64,000 bases of DNA from Gaiellasilicea sp963761905 (GTDB taxonomy: Bacteria; Actinomycetota; Thermoleophilia; Gaiellales; Gaiellaceae). Below are positions 8,806-16,811 of this stretch, one piece after another. The notes beneath the pieces were generated by a model. It was not told the DNA's origin. It ran no database searches and saw only the letters and a list, made by a program, of their open reading frames with translations. The stretch's first letter is position 1. The number at the start of each line of letters is the position of its first letter. Position numbers and translations under genes: made by a program. The stretch lies in NCBI GenBank assembly GCA_963761905.1, contig CAVXIQ010000008.1:1-64000 (forward strand). The letters are read 5' to 3'.

Positions 8806-10189
8806 ATGATCGACACACAGCATTGGCAGAGCCGGCTCGCGGACCTGGCCGCCCGGCACAAGGTTCCGGGAGCCACGTTGGGCATCCTGCCGGCTCCAGC
8901 CGGAACGCGGAGGACGAAGTCGTCGAGGCGGCGTACGGCGTCCTGAACAAGGTGACCGGAGTCGAGACGACGCGGACTCCGTGTTCCAGATCGGCTCGAT
9001 GACGAAGGTGTGGACGGCCACGGTCGTGCTGCAGCTCGTGGACGAGGGGCTGGTCGAGCTCGACGCCCCGATCGTCGACGTGCTGCCCGACCTTCGGCTC
9101 TCCGATCCCGAGGTGACGAAGCAGGTGACGATGCGGCATCTGCTCTCGCACACGAGCGGCATCGACGGCGACGTCTTCACCGACACCGGGCGCGGCGACG
9201 ACTGCCTCGAGAAGTACGTCGCGCGGCTCGAGCGAGGCAGCGCAGAACCACCCGCTCGGCGCCACCTGGTCGTACTGCAACTCCGGCCTCTCGCTGGCGG
9301 GCCGGGTGATCGAGCAGGTCACCGGCGGCACGTGGGACGACGCGATCCGCGACCGGCTCGTCACACCGCTCGGCCTGGAGCACACAGGCACGCTGCCCGA
9401 GGAGGCGCTGCTGCACCGCGCCGCCGTCGGGCACATCGGCGAGCCGGGCGAGGAGCTGCTGCGGGCTCCGGCGGCCTGGGGGCTGCCGCGGTCGGCCGGG
9501 CCGGCCGGCCTGATCAACTCGACCGTCGGCGACGTGCTCGCGTTCGCCCGGCTGCACCTGACGGGCGGACTCGCGCCGGACGGCACGCGGCTGCTGAGCG
9601 AGCAGAGCGCCGCCGCGATGACCGAACGGCAGGCCGACGTGCCGGACAAGTACATCCTCGGCGACTCGTGGGGCCTCGGCTGGATCCGCTTCGACTGGGA
9701 CGGCCGGCGGCTCATCGGCCACGACGGGAACACGATCGGGCAGGCCGCGTTCCTCCGCCTCCTGCCCGACGCCGGGCTGGCCGTCACGCTGCTGGCGAAC
9801 GGCGGCAACACGCGCGACCTGTACGAGGATCTCTACCGCGAGATCTTCTCCGAGCTCGCCGGCGTCACGATGCCGACGCCGCTCGAGCCCCCGGCGGAGG
9901 CGCGTCTGCCGACATGGCCCGCATCTCGGAGGTCTACGAGCGGGCGAGCGTGCGGATCGACGTCCTCGACGGCGACGACGGGCCGCTGCTGCGCACGACG
10001 GTCACCGGGCCGATGGCCGAGCTCGTTCCCGAGCCCGTACACGAGTATCCGCTCGTCGCGGTCGAGCCGGACCTGTTCGCGGTGCGGCCGCCGGAGACGA
10101 AGACCTGGGTGCCGGTGACCTTCTACTCGCTGCCGACGGGCGAGACGTACATGCACTTCGGTGCGCGGGCGACGCCGAAGACGGGCTAA
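8806..10189 (+). pseudogene. Beta-lactamase-family serine hydrolase, four frameshifts
   Basis: The composite of ~460 codons is a class C beta-lactamase/D-aminopeptidase-fold serine hydrolase. Visible features are the SxxK motif in FQIGSMTKVW, HLLSHTSGIDGD, the YxN motif in WSYCNSGLSLAGRVIEQVTG, an LGWIRFDWD stretch and the third motif HDGNT. A C-terminal beta-rich domain (about 9910-10189) ends TYMHFGARATPKTG. The fold hydrolyses peptides or esters; the substrate is unknown. Frame changes near 8895, 8975, 9240 and 9905 are needed. The gene lies wholly between the two tRNA-derived repeats, so it may be cargo of the decayed element. Four lesions could also be sequence errors, because each motif is intact. 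Confidence 0.7.
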
Positions 10190-10500
10190 CCACGGCCCCT
10201 CGGGGTTCGTCTCTCGCGCGGAGGGATGTTGCCACTGAGACGCCTGCACTCACCAATGCACGCGATGCTGAATCCGCTCGGAGTCGTGAACCCGGCGCTG
10301 AGGTCCCGAGGCTCGACACGGAGGCTCTGCCCACCTCGCGGACGGCAGCGGTTTTCTTGCGGCTGGCCACACCGATTGGACACTAGAAGCAATCCGGCGC
10401 CCAATTCGCGAGGCTGGCACGGGTCTCGGATCAGCGCGCATAGCCGCATGGTTGAGCCGGAAACGTCTCGTTTCGATGCGCGGAGCTTTCCCGCTTCGCA
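10190..10500. other. Intergenic, nothing recognised
   Basis: Open frames exist on both strands but none matches a protein I know; base composition is less GC-rich in third positions than the genes nearby. Probably the right-hand remains of the integrated element. Confidence 0.35.
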
Positions 10501-10537
10501 ATCAGGAGGTCGGCGGTTCGAGCCCGCCTAGCTCATC
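10501..10537 (+). repeat. tRNA 3'-half-like sequence, copy 2 of the direct repeat
   Basis: The first 28 bases are identical to 8377-8404; then one substitution and one single-base difference precede the shared AGCTC and ATC. The bases before it (TTCGCAA) look like a tRNA-Ala CGC anticodon loop, but the 5' stem is absent. The two copies are 2,124 bp apart in the same orientation. Confidence 0.7.
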
Positions 10538-10738
10538 TTTGCGCTAAGACCCCTGAAGCTGCTTGGGGCGGTTCGGGGCTCGCCCATCAAGCGCGTGACA
10601 GAACCTCGCCGAGGCGTACATGCCTGCGTTTTGCCGCCCCGCTCGGCGGAAACAACTACGGCAGTCCAACGATCGGAGGAATCTGATGGACGAAAGACAG
10701 GATGAGCTTCGGCGATCCCCGGGACGGCCACCGCTGAC

Positions 10739-11071
10739 ATGTGGACGTTCCCTTCGGGCCAGATCAGCGGCGCGAACACGGATCTCAGCGGCTACTCCGT
10801 CGAGGCGACGGACGGCGGGATCGGCAAGATCGACGAGGCGACCTACGAGGCGGGCGGGAGCCACCTCGTCGTCGACACCGGCCCCTGGATCTTCGGCAAG
10901 AAGGTGATGCTCCCGGCGGGTGTCGTCGATCGGGTCGACCTCGACAGCGAGACCGTCTTCGTCAGTCGCACGAAGGACGAGATCAAGAACGCGCCCGAGT
11001 TCGACGAGGAGCGCTACCGCGACGACGACTATCGCGGCGAGCTCGGCGGCTACTACGACCGCGGCAGCTAG
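10739..11071 (+). CDS. PRC-barrel domain protein
   Basis: A 110-residue soluble protein with one PRC-barrel domain: GYSVEATDGGIGKIDEATYE, then SHLVVDTGPWIFGKKVMLPA and VDRVDLDSETVFVSRTKDEI, with an acidic/tyrosine tail. PRC barrels occur in the ribosome maturation factor RimM, photosynthetic reaction centre H subunits and many small actinobacterial stress proteins; this looks like the last group. A better ATG with ribosome-binding GGAGG lies at 10686 but is out of frame, so a one-base error between 10700 and 10735 is possible and the true N-terminus could be ~17 residues longer. Its TAG stop shares the CTAG palindrome with the convergent gene. Confidence 0.75.
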   Translation: MWTFPSGQISGANTDLSGYSVEATDGGIGKIDEATYEAGGSHLVVDTGPWIFGKKVMLPAGVVDRVDLDSETVFVSRTKDEIKNAPEFDEERYRDDDYRGELGGYYDRGS

Positions 11072-12354
11072 GCCCTAGAGTCGTCAGAGGATCGTCGCGA
11101 ACGGCCCGGCTCAGCCGGGCCGTTCGCGTTCTGATCCCGAACCCAGGCGGCCAGCAGACCGCGGTAGTGCTCCGCGAAGTGATCGTGCTCGTGGGCGGGG
11201 AAGGTCGATCTGACGGTCTCGACGAGCAGCCGGTCGAACTCGGCGCCCGAGACGTAGGCGAGCAGTGCGTCGTCGAGCCCGGCGAGATGCTCGGCGCAGA
11301 ACGCGTCGTACTCGGCGGTCTGGAAGTAGGCGTCGGCGAGCTCGCCGTAACCGGCGAGCTTCTCCTCGTAGGAGAGATCCTCCGCGTCACTCAGCTCGAA
11401 GTAGTCGCGCAGGCCCTGGTTGATCCGCATCTGCCGGCCGGTGACGGCGCAGAAGACGCTCCAGCGGACGAGCGCCCGGATCGCCCACGGGAAGTAGTAG
11501 TGGAGGCTCGTCAGCGCCACGTCCGGCGACGCGTTCGCGTAGTCGATCGGATACGCCTTGCCGTCCTTGACGATCGTCTCGCAGGAGTTGAACTCCCAGC
11601 GGAAGAACGCGTTCACGAGCCGGCTGATCGTCACGACCTCCTGCCCCAGCTCGGGCGAGAGGAAATCGTGGTCGACCTGGTAGCGATCGTGGAGCGGCCG
11701 GTCGGGGTCGAAGTGCATGACCATCGTCTCGGCGCCGATCGAGAGGCTGCGCGCGAAGACGTCGAAGTCCTCGACCGCGGCCTGGAGGTGCATCAGCCGC
11801 TCGCCCGACGCGTCGTAGACGGCATGGAGCTCGGCGTCGTCCCGGATCCTCGTCACGCCCACCCACTGGCCGCCGTCGAACGGCTTCATGTAGAGCGGAT
11901 AGCCGACCTTCGCCGCGATCTCGGTCAGCTCGAAGGGGAGGTTGTAGCGCTCCGCGGTGGGCTCGAAGCGCTCGTTCTCGGGCGGGTTCTTGTGCGGGAT
12001 CAGCCAGGTCTCCGGGACGCGGAGGCCGAGCCGCATCATCGCGCAGTAGGCCGAGTGCTTCTCCATCGCCTGGAAGGTGAACGGGTTGTTCAGGAGGTAG
12101 ACGTCGTCCATCAGCGAGACCTTCTTCAGCCACTCGCGCGGCACCGTGTACCACCAGCCGAGCCGGTCGATCACGAGGCTGTAGCGCGGCTTCGAGCGGA
12201 GGTCGAACGGCTCGTTCGTGATCCGCTCCGCGACGAGCTCGTGCGTCTCGCCGCCGTAGGAGATCGGGCCGACGGTGCCGAGCAGGTGCTCGAAGGCCGT
12301 GGGCCAGTCCTCCTCGGTGCCGAGCAGGAGCCCGATCGTGTGCGTGCGCGTCAT
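11068..12354 (-). CDS. ATP-grasp enzyme, probable amide/ester ligase of unknown product
   Basis: A 428-residue protein of the ATP-grasp superfamily, which activate a carboxylate as acyl phosphate for attack by an amine or similar group. Visible parts are the N-terminal lid-like region (HTIGLLLGTEEDWP), VGYPLYMKPFDGGQWVGVTR (nucleotide-binding Lys and glycine loop), and a metal/ATP region ending AYPIDYANASPDVALTS. No substrate-specific family is recognised. ATG 12354 overlaps the stop of the upstream esterase (ATGA), so the two are translationally coupled. The last ~20 codons run through a perfect 15-bp hairpin and end in low-complexity residues, so the true stop may differ. Confidence 0.7.
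   Translation of the reverse strand: MTRTHTIGLLLGTEEDWPTAFEHLLGTVGPISYGGETHELVAERITNEPFDLRSKPRYSLVIDRLGWWYTVPREWLKKVSLMDDVYLLNNPFTFQAMEKHSAYCAMMRLGLRVPETWLIPHKNPPENERFEPTAERYNLPFELTEIAAKVGYPLYMKPFDGGQWVGVTRIRDDAELHAVYDASGERLMHLQAAVEDFDVFARSLSIGAETMVMHFDPDRPLHDRYQVDHDFLSPELGQEVVTISRLVNAFFRWEFNSCETIVKDGKAYPIDYANASPDVALTSLHYYFPWAIRALVRWSVFCAVTGRQMRINQGLRDYFELSDAEDLSYEEKLAGYGELADAYFQTAEYDAFCAEHLAGLDDALLAYVSGAEFDRLLVETVRSTFPAHEHDHFAEHYRGLLAAWVRDQNANGPAEPGRSRRSSDDSRA
11096..11128 (+). terminator. Hairpin serving the PRC-barrel gene, inside the convergent gene's 3' end
   Basis: Perfect 15-bp arms 11096-11110 and 11114-11128 with a TCA loop, 25 bp after the PRC-barrel stop. It probably ends transcription from the plus strand, yet lies within the last codons of the ATP-grasp gene on the minus strand. 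Confidence 0.7.
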
Positions 12355-13089
12355 AGGAAGCGAGGGAGATGATGCGCGATCTGCGCGCGCCAGGCCGGCC
12401 AGTCGTGCGGGACGTCGTGCCCCCAGACGTCGAGCTCGTGCGGGATTCCCTTCTCGCCGAGCAGGTAGGCGAAGCGCCGCGTGCTCTCGAGCGCCCCGGT
12501 CGAGTCCTCCCAGGCGCCCTGGCCGCAGAGGAGCAAGCAGGTGAACGTGGCCGCGCAGCCAGTCGAGGTGGTCGCCGCCGAGCGCGGCGACGTAGTCGGC
12601 GGGATTGTTGAAGTAGACGGCGTCGCCGCGCTCGCCTCCAGCGACGACCGAGACGTCGTAGACGCCGCTCTGGCAGAGCGCGAGCGGGAACACGTGCGCA
12701 TGCTTGAGCGCGAAGTTCGCCGCGTGGTAGGCGCCGAAGCTGACCCCGGTGACGGCGATCTCGGCGGCGTGCGAGTCGGCCTGGATCCACGGCACGACCT
12801 GGTTCAGGATCCAGTCCTCGTAGCAGCCGTGGAGCCGCGCGCGCTCCTCGAGCGGCAGGTCGCCCCGGTACCAGCTCCCGGAGTCGAAGCTGTCGACCGC
12901 GTAGATCTTGACCAGGCCGGCGTCGAGCGGACCTGCCAGCGCCTCGATCATCCCGTTGTCCTCGTACTGTCGCGAGTTGCCCTGCTGGGAGGGGAAGGCG
13001 AGCAGCGGCTTGCCGTAGTGACCGTAGGCGAGCACGCCGCCCTCGGCGCCGATCGCGGGCGACCAGAGCGAGATCTGCCGCCTGCTCAC
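12351..13089 (-). CDS. Esterase-family alpha/beta hydrolase (PHB-depolymerase/esterase-D-like), one frameshift
   Basis: About 246 residues of an esterase fold. GVSFGAYHAANFALKHA carries the nucleophilic Ser in GxSxG, CQSGVYDVS follows, and the His region WGHDVPHDWPAW lies near the C-terminus. The N-terminus SLWSPAIGAEGGVLAYGHYG lacks a signal peptide, so it is cytoplasmic. A single frame change near 12540 joins the two halves; it is probably an indel error. GTG 13089 follows the preceding gene's stop by one base, and its own stop overlaps the ATP-grasp start. The trio forms one operon. The substrate is unknown. Confidence 0.75.
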
Positions 13090-13090
13090 G

Positions 13091-14096
13091 TCAGGTCGCT
13101 CGTTCGATCAGCTGCTCGAGGTGCGGGTGGAAGCTGTCGCGCCACGCCACCCAGTTGTGCCCGTCGCGAAAGGGCTGGAAGCGCGCGTCGTAGCCTTGCC
13201 GCCGCAGCGCCTCGAACATCGCGGCGTTCGCCGGGAAGTTGTCCTCGATCGTGCCGCAGGCGATCGTGACCGGAATCGGCCGCTCTGCCTGTCCTGCGAG
13301 CACGCTGCCGGTGAAGCGGGCGATCCGGTCGAAGCGGGGGAAGCGGGATTCGTGGCGATCGCGCCGGCGGAAGAAGCTCCCCGACTGGAGGAAGAGCGCG
13401 TCGAAGCTCGCGGGATAGCGGCGATGCGCGTGCAGGAGCGAGAGGGCGCCGAGGCTCGCGCCGACGCCGATCCGGTGCCGTGCCGCGCCCGAATTCGGGC
13501 AGGAGCTCCTCGACGAGAGCGCGCGCGTACAGGGCGGAGGCCGAATAGGTCTCGTTCCGGTCGGTCGGCGCGAGCAGGACGGCGCGGAGCGGCGCCAGCT
13601 GGCCGAGCAGCGTCAGGAGGGAGGAGTGGTCGGCGTACTCCGGGCCGTCGTGGGCGACGAGGAGCGGGCTGCGCTCGTCCGCGTCCGGATGGCTCCAGCG
13701 CAGGGCCGGAAGGTCGGCGCGCAGGATGCGGCTCCGGAAAACAACGGTTTCGAGAGCGCCCAGCGGTTCGGCGTCGAGCCAGGCAGGTGGCCGGTAGCCG
13801 CGAAGCTCGAGCACCGACTTCTCGCCCCAGGGGCCGGACGCGCGGAGTGGATTCTCCGGGTCGACGATCCACTCCGAGCTGCCGCTCCTGTCGACGAGCT
13901 CGAGCTGGTACTCGAGCCGGTCGACATCCGGCACGGGGGCGATGAGCTCCCAGGTGCGGCCGCGACGCGTCATGCGGTACGGCAGACCAGGAACGTGGTG
14001 CGCGAGCTGGACGCGCGCGAGCCGCGGGCCCCGCTCGCGATAGACGAAGCGGATCGCGCCTTCGTGGTGAGGAGAAGGACTCGCGGCGGCGCTCAT
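13091..14096 (-). CDS. Esterase with N-terminal Ig-like/CBM48-type domain (Fes-like), one frameshift
   Basis: About 335 codons. Residues 1-120 form a beta-sandwich (GAIRFVYRERGPRLARVQLA, then YRMTRRGRTWELIAPVPDVD), as in the N-terminal domain of enterochelin-esterase-like (Fes) enzymes and in glycogen-branching-type CBM48. Then comes an esterase domain: FLLVAHDGPEYAD, a GASLGALSLLHAHRRYPASF nucleophile elbow and DGHNWVAWRDSFHPHLE with the catalytic His. A frame change near 13480 is required. First gene of the three-gene minus-strand cassette; the start ATG 14096 gives MSAAASPSPHHEG. Siderophore esterase activity is not implied by the context. Confidence 0.7.
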
Positions 14097-14285
14097 CGAG
14101 GGACGAGCATAAGGAAGCTCTCGGGCGCTCAGGGGCTCGCAAGGACCTGCGGAAGCGTTCCGATTGTGTGTCAAGAGTGTCGAAAGACCGGTTCTTTCGG
14201 ACGGTGATCGCCCCTTTCGGACACTGGTGCGGGCGCGGCGGCGGGGCTATTCAGGCTGCTCTTGCAACCACCGAAGGAGGCTCGA

Positions 14286-15368
14286 ATGCAACGACCAGGA
14301 AGTCGACGGCTCGGCAGGGTGCTCGTCGTCGCGACACTCGGACTGGCGCTTGCGACCGCCGTCGCGGCGGCGCCGCGCCAGGGCGAGGCCGAAGGTCAGA
14401 TCGCGGCCTGCCGGCACAAGGTGTCGGGGCTCTTGCGGGTTCCGGCGGCCGGTGTGTCCTGCCGGCGCAACGAACAGGCGATCTCGTGGAGCGCGGGCGG
14501 CGAGCGCGGTCCTGCAGGGCCGAAGGGCGACAAGGGCGATCCCGGGCCCCAGGGCCCGATCGGCCCGATCGGAGAGAAGGGCGCCACCGGCGCGACGGGT
14601 GCGGCCGGCGCTGCCGGTCCCGTCGGCCCCGCCGGTCAGGCGGGCGCTCAGGGCGTTGCCGGCCCCGTTGGCCCGGCAGGTCCCGCAGGACCCGCGGGCC
14701 CAGCAGGCGCGAGCCTCACCTCGATCGGGCAGCTGAACGGGGTTGCCTGCACGCCTGCGGCCGGCGGATCCGGCACCGTCGCCGTGACGGTCGCGTCAGG
14801 CGGTGCGATCTCGCTCGCCTGCAACGCGGGCACCACGCCTCCGCCTCCCCCGCCGCCACCTCCGCCCGGTGGGTCGATCGTGATCAACGAGATCGACTAC
14901 GACCAGGTCGGCGCCGACAGCAACGGCTTCGTCGAGCTCCGGAACAACGGCGCCTCGGCGGCCAGCCTGAGCGGGCTCGCTCTCGTGCTCGTCGACGGCA
15001 CGGACGGGATCGAGTACGACCGCGAGGCGCTGACCGGGAGCATCGCGGCCGGCGGGTATCTGGTGGTCGCGATCGAGGCCCAGAACGGCGCTCCGGACGG
15101 GGTCGCGCTCGTCAACACCGCCACGGGCGCGCTCGTCGATGCGCTCTCGTACGAGGGTGCGATCACGGCCGCCCAGATCGGGACGGCGACGACGACGGTG
15201 AGCCTCGTCGAGGGCACGGTGCTCGCGGCAACGGTTGCCGACTCCAACACCGCCGCCGGCTCGCTGATCCGCAGCCCCGATGGCCGTGACACGAACAATG
15301 CCGCCACGGACTGGGTCTTCACGACAACCGTGACGCGCGGAGCCGCGAACGTCGCAACGAGCGGCTGA
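14286..15368 (+). CDS. Exported collagen-like protein with lamin-tail domain
   Basis: A 360-residue exported protein. The signal peptide ends around residue 29 (VLVVATLGLALATAVAAAP). A small Cys-containing region (CRHKVSGLLRVPAAGVSCRR) is followed at ~75-145 by about 20 Gly-X-Y triplets (GPAGPKGDKGDPGPQGP type), a spacer with two Cys, a run of nine or ten prolines at ~190, then a lamin-tail (LTD) beta-sandwich beginning VINEIDYDQVGADSNGFVEL. The layout suggests a surface fibre with a terminal globular head. The ATG has an excellent GAAGGAGG ribosome-binding site. A second lamin-tail protein lies 1.4 kb on. Role unknown; adhesion or wall display is a guess. Confidence 0.85.
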   Translation: MQRPGSRRLGRVLVVATLGLALATAVAAAPRQGEAEGQIAACRHKVSGLLRVPAAGVSCRRNEQAISWSAGGERGPAGPKGDKGDPGPQGPIGPIGEKGATGATGAAGAAGPVGPAGQAGAQGVAGPVGPAGPAGPAGPAGASLTSIGQLNGVACTPAAGGSGTVAVTVASGGAISLACNAGTTPPPPPPPPPPGGSIVINEIDYDQVGADSNGFVELRNNGASAASLSGLALVLVDGTDGIEYDREALTGSIAAGGYLVVAIEAQNGAPDGVALVNTATGALVDALSYEGAITAAQIGTATTTVSLVEGTVLAATVADSNTAAGSLIRSPDGRDTNNAATDWVFTTTVTRGAANVATSG

Positions 15369-15391
15369 GCACGCAGAGCGGCTGAAACATA

Positions 15392-15425
15392 GGGTCGGGG
15401 GCGCCGGCGAGGGCGCCCCCGACCC
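15392..15425. terminator. Bidirectional hairpin between convergent genes
   Basis: Perfect 14-bp G/C arms (15392-15405 and 15412-15425) with a 6-base loop, located exactly between the stops of the collagen-like gene and rsgA. Can end transcripts from both sides. Confidence 0.8.
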
Positions 15426-15426
15426 A

Positions 15427-16504
15427 TCAGAGGTTGCCCTTGAGTCGCATGTTCGCCCGAGCCTCGGCGCCGACCTTCGCCCAACGCTTGCGCTCGTCGG
15501 ACTTGGCTCGCTTGTCCAGCCGGCGCTCGAGATGCGCGAGCTCGCGCTGGAGCTTCTGGTAGCTCGTCCAGCGCGCGTGGTCGAGCGTCCCCGACTTCGA
15601 GCGCGCCCTGGATCGCGCAGCCAGGCTCGGTGCGATGGGCGCAGTCGTTGAAGCGGCATCGGGTCGCCAGCTCCTCGATATCCGAGAACGTCTCGCCGAG
15701 GCCGTCGGCCGACTCCCAGAGCTGGAGCTCGCGCATCCCCGGTGTGTCGAGCACGAGCCCGCCTCCGGGCAGCGGCACGAGCTGGCGGTGCGTGGTCGTG
15801 TGCCGGCCCTCGCCGTCGGACTCCCGGATCTCCCGAACCGCCAGAAGCTCCTCGCCGAGGAGCGTGTTCACGAGCGTCGACTTCCCGACTCCCGACGAGC
15901 CGAGCAGGGCGATCGTCTTTCCGGGCTCAACGTAGGAGCTGACGACGTCGAGACCGTCTCCCGTCAGGCTGGAGATCGCGTGCACCGGCACGCCGAACGC
16001 GATCGCCTCGACCTCGAGCACCCGCAGCTCGACATCCTCGGCGAGGTCGGTCTTCGTCAGCACGATCACGGGCTTCGCACCGCTTTCCCACGCCAGCGTC
16101 AGATAGCGCTCCAGCCGGCGCAGGTTCAGGTCCTCGTTCAGCGAGCTGAGCAGGAAGACGGTGTCGACGTTCGCTGCGACGACCTGCTCCTCGGTCGCCG
16201 ACCAGGCGACCTTGCGCGAGAACGACGTCCGCCGCGGCAGCACGGCCTGGATCGTCCCGGCCTGCTCGAGCGGACGGTGAGCGACGGCCACCCAGTCGCC
16301 GACCGCCGGGAGGTCGCCGAAGCCGTCGGCCTCGTAGGAGAGCCGGCCGGCCGGCTCGGCGCGAATCTCGCCCTCCTCGACGAGGACGACGTAGGCACCG
16401 CGATGCTGTTCCGACACCCGCCCGGGAACGAGGCCGGCGTCGGCGTGCAGCTCGAAGTCATGCGTGTGGCTGTCAGTCCAGCCGAGTTCTTCCAACGTGG
16501 TCAA
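15427..16504 (-). CDS. rsgA: Ribosome small-subunit-dependent GTPase RsgA (YjeQ), one frameshift
   Basis: RsgA checks late maturation of the 30S subunit and releases RbfA using GTP. The order of G motifs is circularly permuted, the family hallmark: LTKTDL (G4) comes before LGSSGVGKSTLVNTLLG (G1) and LDTPGMREL (G3). The zinc knuckle CRFNDCAHRTEPGC follows. The N-terminal OB fold carries GDWVAVAHR. About 359 codons is normal. A frame change near 15595 separates the zinc knuckle from the C-terminal helix (ERRLDKRAKSDERKRWAKVG). As this is a core housekeeping protein, I judge this a sequence error. The start is TTG 16504 (MTTLEELGW). Confidence 0.9.
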
Positions 16505-16811
16505 GCGTGTCTCCTTGAGCGAAGGGTCGGGGCGGGCGCGCGAGCGTCGCTGCGCGCGGCGCGGCTCAGGGAGATGCCGGAGGTGTGACCGACGAGTCTT
16601 AGAGCCGCGGAGCTCTGAGGAAGGGGGCGAGCGCAGTCATGTGTTCGAACCTCCTTCGGTCGTCGGGACGTGTCGAAGTATGCCTGCGTTTGGTGAGGAA
16701 GTCGAGAGCGGGTTGGCTCGGATCGAGAAAGGGGTTAGAGTGCCGCCGCGCGGCCCAAAGAGCCGTGTCCGTCTCAAGGGGGAGTCGGTTCACATCAGGG
16801 GAGGAATCTCT
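16505..16811. other. Divergent intergenic region
   Basis: Holds the start regions of rsgA (leftward) and the nuclease (rightward). A GGGGAGG ribosome-binding site lies at 16798-16804 before the TTG at 16812. I see no small gene or repeat. Confidence 0.5.

Noticed and set aside
10226..10531. Small protein-coding gene ending in the second tRNA-like repeat
   Set aside because: The reading frame runs straight into the tRNA 3' half and has no family resemblance; such frames appear at many tRNA scars.
13091..14096. Siderophore (enterochelin) esterase function
   Set aside because: The fold is Fes-like, but no siderophore synthesis, receptor or iron transport gene is near, so only the fold is reported.
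14505..14715. Short tandem repeats (CRISPR-like or minisatellite)
   Set aside because: Period is 9 bases and encodes Gly-X-Y triplets of the collagen-like protein; no spacers or constant-length direct repeats.
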